From NCBI GenBank assembly GCA_001414485.1, contig LLEY01000142.1, forward strand, positions 62,001-126,000: a stretch of DNA of 64,000 nucleotides, in the 5' to 3' direction. The notes beneath the pieces were generated by a model, which did no database searches, had not been told where the DNA came from, and was given only the letters and a program-made list of their open reading frames with translations. The DNA is from Calycina herbarum (Eukaryota > Ascomycota > Leotiomycetes > Helotiales > Pezizellaceae). Positions 58,400-64,000 of the stretch are shown one piece after another (the first letter of the stretch is position 1; the number at the start of each line of letters is the position of its first letter). Both the position numbers and the translations under genes were made by a program.

Positions 58400-60507
58400 A
58401 TGAGGCTCTTTACGTCTGTCGTCTCAATGGCCATGATCTTGAGCGTCACCGCCAACCGAATCGCTCAAGATGCAGCCGCCCGTAGAAGTAAGCAACCCCC
58501 TCCTCTGACGTGTCGTCATATTAACACCATTGACCACCTTTCAGATGATGTCCCAGACTCAATCAACTCTGAATTTGCGCCCCATAATCCAATTGGTCGT
58601 GGTGTCACTGCAAGTGCTCCCCCAGGATATGGCAGCGGTATCACAGAGACCTCTACCACCAAGGAGAAGCCCACCACTACTCTCTCCCATTACTCCTACA
58701 CGCCACCGCCAGCCGAGAGTATTTCAAGTGTTTTCACCTCTGTATTTATTCCACCCAGCAGCTCTGCGCTCACTACCAGTGTTTTGAGCACCCAGACTCC
58801 TTATGTTCCTGCTCCAAGCAGCTCTGTGGTTTCTAGTGTTTCTACTTCAAGTACCACCTCCGATGAGAACAGCGGAACAACTGCTTCCTCTTCACAGGTC
58901 TATTCCTCGTAAGCTTCAATTTGGTATCCTCTCCTATTCTCCACTAACATTGAATTTAGAAGCTCGGTCGCTGTATCAAGCTCCTCTGTCTCTCTTGAAA
59001 GCTCGGCCACCTCAACTCCAGCTTCAAGCTCTTCTGTCCCGCTTCCAAGTTCGGCCAGCTCAACTCCAGCTTCGAGCACCTCCAGTGTACCCGCCTCGGT
59101 TAGCTCGAGTGTTGCGCCTTCGTCAAGTACCGCTGCTCCGTCGAGTTCATCAACAGCTGTTGCCACCAGCTCCTCCACTTGCACCGACTCATCATCTACT
59201 GATACAAGTGTAGTCATTTCCACGTAAGTTTATCGCATTCTATTCTTACGCGCCTACTAACGTATCCACAGTGCCACCGTTGTTCCAATTCCAATGACAA
59301 GCTCTAGCGGAACTCCATACTCGCACACTTACACATCAGTCCCTTCTCCACCAAGGTACATCAATAATAGGAAATTCATCGCTATCATGTCAGGTTGCTA
59401 ATTTTTTTTTACAACAGTAGTAGCATTGTTTCAAGTACACCTGGTCTTCCAACAAGCGATACTATCATTCCTACTTTGAGCAGCAGTGTTTCAAGCCCAT
59501 CTACAGCACCTGGTACCGATAGTTACTCTTCTACGACTTGGACATCGACAAGAACTACATCACCTGCCGGTCACGGATCGGCCCCAAGCGAGAGCCAGTC
59601 AACACCATACATCAGTCTACCAAGTGAGACCACTACCAACACTTTGACAAGCACAACGACTGATAGAATTACCGTGACCCCAGTTGCTACGTCAAGTAAG
59701 CCAGGCTACGGATTGAACCCTCCATCCTCGACCTCCGAGAATTCTGGTACAACATCCTCCTCGCCAATATATACAGAAGTTCCTCAGACAAGCACAACCT
59801 CTCAGACGAACGAGTTCACAGAATATGACACTACCACTAAGACTCAAACAGTTGAGCTTAACCCAGGATATGGTCATGGGTCTACTTCTGTGGGTGCCAG
59901 CTACACTACTACTGCCGACAACTTGGGTGAGACTGCCAGTGCGCCTGCGGTATATTCCTCTGTTCCTGCAGTATCTTCGTCTGCTAGTGGAGTTTGCGAC
60001 TGCACACCGGTCACAATTACAGTAACTATGCCAGCCCCATCGACACCAGCAATTACACCCCCATTGGCAACCCCTCCACCAGCTGAGAAAACCCCACCAG
60101 CATACTCTGGTACCCCACCTTCCGCAGGTTTTATCGGATCCCCAGTTTGTGGAGATAGCGGCATGCCAGTCTCAGTCACTGACGGAAGCACAATATACAC
60201 TCCATGTACCTCAACTTCCGGTCCAACTCCTTCCAGCCCACCAGCTTCATCTTACATCCCACCACCACCATCTTCCGCCCCTGTAGCACCATCCTACACG
60301 ATTCCTCAACCACCCTACCCAACCTCAGTCTACTCCACAGGCACCGCATCCGGAGCTACACCAACAAACCCAGGTAACAACGGTACTTACGTTGCCCCAA
60401 GTGTAACTCCGACTCCCTCGACCATTCTTCTCTCCAATTCCGTTGCAAAGACAACACCAACTTTAGCCCTCGCGCTCTTGGTGGTCCTCGTCTCCCTTCT
60501 TTTCTAA
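58400..60507 (+). CDS. Secreted Ser/Thr-rich GPI-type cell-surface protein
   Basis: Five exons (58400-58487, 58545-58908, 58960-59223, 59272-59355, 59418-60507) join in phase to 629 residues. It begins with a signal peptide (LFTSVVSMAMILSVTANR) and ends with a hydrophobic tail (TPTLALALLVVLVSLLF) after Asn/Ser/Ala residues, the pattern of a GPI-anchor signal. Nearly the whole chain is Ser/Thr/Pro and should be heavily O-glycosylated. Three loose repeats each contain PGYG followed by NSGTTxSSxxxY-like text. Two cysteine patches occur near the C-terminal third (CDCTPVTITVT; SPVCGDSGMPVS). Function is likely cell-wall or adhesion-like, inferred from composition only. All four introns are 48-62 nt. 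Confidence 0.85.
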
Positions 60508-61486
60508 GCCTCGTTAGTCAAGAAGAAAGATCAAGTACCTCGACGCATCCACCATATTTGCAACCTCGATCGAGACTGGATCTCCAAACACCCCGCCATA
60601 CTTTCTATATCTTCAAGCTTTCAGGCTCTCAAACATACTCTTGTCAACAGGAAAAAACTCCCGGTGGTAACTTTGTACCCGTTATTTTTTTGTAACTGGC
60701 GTTTTTCAGGAGTAAAACAAGGGATAAGGAAATGGAAAGCGAAAGGAAGTTTTATGATTCATGAAAAACAACACAGGTCTTCACAGATACTCATCCTCTT
60801 TCGTATTTCTTACTTTTCTGTCCCAAGGATTTTCCTTTTTTGAACGAACAGCAAAGTATGGTGTGTAGTGTAGGATATCATATTCCTGATACAGGCCTTT
60901 GTTCATGATGCTACGAATAGCGAGAAATGAAATGATGAATCAAATGAATCTCTAAGATAGCAAATCCAAACTTGAAGATGATCATTATAGAGGCATGATG
61001 CAGGCAGCATAGGTGATTTCAAATCCCCTCAACCAGTAACTCGCCCTAATGGCTCTTATTCGAACCTCCACAAGTGAAAAGCAAAAACACCATTCTCCAG
61101 CCAGCCACCCAAAGCCCAAGCCATAAACCCCCATCCATCCATCCTTCTAAAATAAAAAAAAGAGGGCCGAAATCGACCGCATCGAGACCACAAGTCATTT
61201 TTTAGAAGTGACTCATGAGCAAGCCCACCAACAGCAGTCGTCTTTTGCCAACCATGCGCCACCCTAACAGATAACAGTCACCCAGCCCGTGTTCGTGTGC
61301 CCGTGTGATATTAGAAGCCTCCCCGACGAAAAAATTGAATATTGTATCAAACCAAACGCCTCGCAAAGTAACCCAAAAATGACATGGTATTATTTATCTT
61401 TTTCTCCTGCTCGCCCTCCATCCTCTCGAGGCCAATTGTACATGTTTTTGATCGCCATCTGATATGGTATCCCACCTTCTCAGCCC
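60508..61486. other. Convergent intergenic region
   Basis: The surface-protein gene and CEG1 end toward each other here. No supported gene; the minus frame at 61056-61262 has no recognisable feature. Confidence 0.5.
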
Positions 61487-62867
61487 CTAGAGTTTTCGTT
61501 CTGCGGGTGGTCCGGGACTCGGTCTCCCAGGTGCTTGCTCATCAGCCTTTCGCTTTACCCCCAAGCTCTGCGAACCATTGGGAACCCCCTCAGTAGCAAC
61601 ACGTCTGCGCTCGGCCTCCTTTCTTTCGCGTGTTTTCCATTCCGTCCGCATTGCCTGCGAGGCATTGATCAAATCTTGTTTGGTGACTCGATCTGTGATA
61701 CTCTCAATAACGCTCTCTACTGTACTCGTATGATTCGCATTCTCCTTGTCGTCTCGGAACCGCATAAATCGCCATCGTTTCTGGGTATCCATGAAACATT
61801 CCACGATCCTATCATCCAGCGGCTCTTGTAACGCCTTTAATTTCTCCCATTCTCCTGGTTCGAGATATAATGTGCCGTACCATGGGTCCTCCTTTCCATC
61901 TCCTGCATACATGTGAAGATTGCAAATTGGCTCGTTCTCGTAATCCAGATATGGTTTTGTGATCCCTTCTGCTCGATCCTGCTCATCCGGTTCCACCAAA
62001 TTGAAATCGAGACGCAGTCGGAAATCTATACTGTTCTCTAACTCGGGTTTCCATTTCAGGATATGTTGATCGGTGCCGTGCTTGTACTCGCTGGTTCGAC
62101 ACGTAAAAATTAAGCCATCGTTACCGTGGGCTAGTTCGGGGAGTACGGTGGTGAACATGAAATCGATGGCATAGCCTAGCTGCATTGCTTTCATCTCCAT
62201 AATAAAATGTTGAAATTGTTTTTCCTAGAAATCGTTAGCCCAACACCAACCATATAAAACAAATGGAATTCACATACACCAGGAAATTCCTTGAAAAGCG
62301 CATCGTAAGGAGTCATGATCCGTTCTTTGAAATAGGCCAGTCTTTTATCAAGGGTCCGACTCATCAAACTATTCCCATCCAAGATCAGACAGTCAAAGAC
62401 CAGGTATTTCGGCTGCATCTGTCCATTTGGAAGCTTATCAAAGACCAACTCGCCATCGATGAGGGTTTTCCTATGAAACTCCTCCACACTCTTCGGTATA
62501 GGGAAATGCAGTCCAGTTGGTGGCACAAGCCAAAAGTCGTTTCTTCGGTCGATGAGGAATTGGGCTTCTTGTCCGTTGGGGTCTTCGGTCAGGTAGAGGA
62601 GGTATCGCATGCCATCGGACTTTTCGCAGACATAGTAACTGTTGGAAATAGTTAGGCTCTACTGAATTCATATAGAAAGAATGAAAGGGCATACTCTTCC
62701 CGCATCAACTCTTCCAAATGCCGCCTTGAGAAGCTCACAGGTTGTGCTCCTGGGAAACTGAGGTTCTTTCGGTCTAGCAGCGTCGCGACCTCCCTCCTCT
62801 GCTGGAAAAGATCATCTCCTGAGAATGGTGTTCCTGGGGCTTCGATCGATTGAAGAGGGCCAGCCAT
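61487..62867 (-). CDS. CEG1: CEG1, mRNA guanylyltransferase (capping enzyme alpha subunit)
   Basis: Three exons (62867-62695, 62638-62278, 62224-61487) give 423 residues, normal for the fungal enzyme. The nucleotidyltransferase signatures are in order: motif I CEKSDGMR with the GMP-binding lysine at K64, formed at the first splice junction (RE-DYYVCEKSDG); motif III IDGELVFDK; motif IV DGLIFTCR; motif V LKWKP; then the OB-fold region. Ceg1 transfers GMP from GTP to the diphosphate end of nascent pre-mRNA in the nucleus, working with the triphosphatase Cet1/Cel1 and the phosphorylated RNA polymerase II tail. Donor choice at 62278 (GTATGT) rather than two bases later keeps the frame. The Lys/Arg/Glu-rich C-terminal 45 residues are poorly conserved. 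Confidence 0.96.
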
Positions 62868-64000
62868 AGTGACGGTGTCGAGGTTGGGCCCAATATGCTA
62901 TGGTGTGGAAGGGCGAGCACAAGGTAGAAATTTGTTCTACCTTACAGGTTCGATTTCGATTCTCGGAGGGAAGCCTGTTTTCTCGATTCGAATCTCTCGA
63001 GAGGTTTTGCTGAAGATTCGAAGGGGCCGTTTGTATGCCGTAGAATGAGTAGAGGGGGTTCAGGGCGGCCGTTGGAGGGAGTAATGTGAGGTCTTTTTGG
63101 GTTTTTATGGCGCGCAAGCATGTATCCGTTCCATCCTGCAAGTCGCGCAGTATTGTGACCCTTTCCTATTGATTATGGGGTTGCGGCGCAGAGATGTGGT
63201 GGTGAGTTCAAAGTCAGCTTGCAGTTGTGAAGCTTCCCGGTGCGATATTTTGCGGCCTGAGGCACAAACGAGGCACCAACCTTTGTCTTTCAGCGTACAA
63301 ATTTATTGTATGATGCCATGACTTCTAGAGTGTATTTAGTTGAGGCTTATCTGACTAAAGGATTTCAAGCTGTTTCTGTGCCAATGTTTTGTTATTAAAG
63401 TTGAGAATTTATTACATCCTCGCCTTCGAATGCCGCGTTTTCTACTCTGTACTCTCCTTGTGTTTCACTAGGATTATTGTATTTACTATATTTTACTTCT
63501 ATTGAGGACGAATGGTTTTGTGAGAATTCTTCTGAGTAGGGGAGAAAACCGCAGGATGACACTCTTTTCCTGATTTTATTGGGTGCTTTGCAGCTGCAAT
63601 AAATTATGCACATATTCTACCCTGTAAATTTCAAAATTTGTTAATGCATGACACTGAGACATTAAAAATCCAAGAGATGGGTGAATTAAGGTCGTTACTT
63701 GGGTCCTTGCTCTCTGTTCTTTTACTGAGAATAATTAGGATAACAAGATATCAGGGTACCATAAAACATCGCTGTAACTCTCAAGTTGTTTAACTTCAAA
63801 AGACTTCTCAGTGAACAAAAGTTGAGCATCTTGGGAACTTGAAGACGAGATTCCAGTCATATTTTGACCAGTCCGAAATTTGTAACTGATAGGATGATAA
63901 TGCTCTTGTCAGATTGCGTTTTGGGTGCTCTCGCTTGGTACTCGCTTCAACTTAAAGTGACTCGCAAAGAATAAATTATTGCTTCTGCTAAGAGTACAGG
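62868..64000. other. Upstream flank of CEG1, window end
   Basis: No supported gene. Near 62870-63140 a minus frame overlaps the CEG1 leader but has no features. Beyond 63300 the DNA is A+T-rich and nothing is recognised. Confidence 0.5.

Noticed and set aside
1..64000. CRISPR arrays, bacterial operons or phage-like defence systems
   Set aside because: The DNA is eukaryotic, with spliced genes throughout; no direct-repeat/spacer array or polycistronic layout was seen.

Overview
This window is nuclear DNA from a filamentous ascomycete (Pezizomycotina). The protein flavour and gene order style suggest a leotiomycete, but that last step is inference. The support is intron-split housekeeping genes with short introns (about 50-70 nt, GTRNGT donors, CTAAC-like branch sites, YAG acceptors), long intergenic leaders, and transposon copies whose reading frames are kept but filled with stop codons and A+T, the usual mark of repeat-induced point mutation (RIP).

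Layout. 0.9-5.3 kb: an 11-exon nuclear-GTPase (SLIP-GC-like) gene on minus, with a short inverted-repeat element just upstream. 7.1-9.4 kb: a Sel1-repeat protein of the Dsf2/Nif1 type (minus). 11.7-16.3 kb: the ER-Golgi cargo receptor ERV46 (minus), divergent from the mRNA exporter MEX67 (plus). 17.8-24.4 kb: an HPP membrane protein (minus), then diphthamide co-chaperone DPH4 and M1 aminopeptidase APE2 (plus). 29.3-32.4 kb: a Kip2-type kinesin. 35.1-37.3 kb: a complete but RIP-killed Fot1/pogo transposon. 40.7-42.6 kb: a type II membrane, fucosyltransferase-like protein. 42.6-48.9 kb: a gene-free repeat zone where a solo LTR sits in a hAT relic, which sits in an array of short inverted-repeat units. 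49.4-50.7 kb: an uncharacterised protein. 52.1-56.8 kb: cohesin regulator PDS5. 58.4-60.5 kb: a Ser/Thr-rich GPI-type surface protein. 61.5-62.9 kb: the mRNA guanylyltransferase CEG1.

The genes do not form a cluster or pathway. They are independent housekeeping functions (mRNA capping and export, secretion, translation-factor modification, cohesion, microtubule transport) with transposon insertions between them. I found no sign of a new multi-gene system. The most informative structures are the three-level nested insertion at 46.7-48.7 kb, with both target-site duplications readable, and the APE2 gene, whose optional upstream exon supplies a mitochondrial-type leader. Gene models were built by hand, joining exons so that reading phase and total length agree. 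They have not been checked against transcripts or databases.
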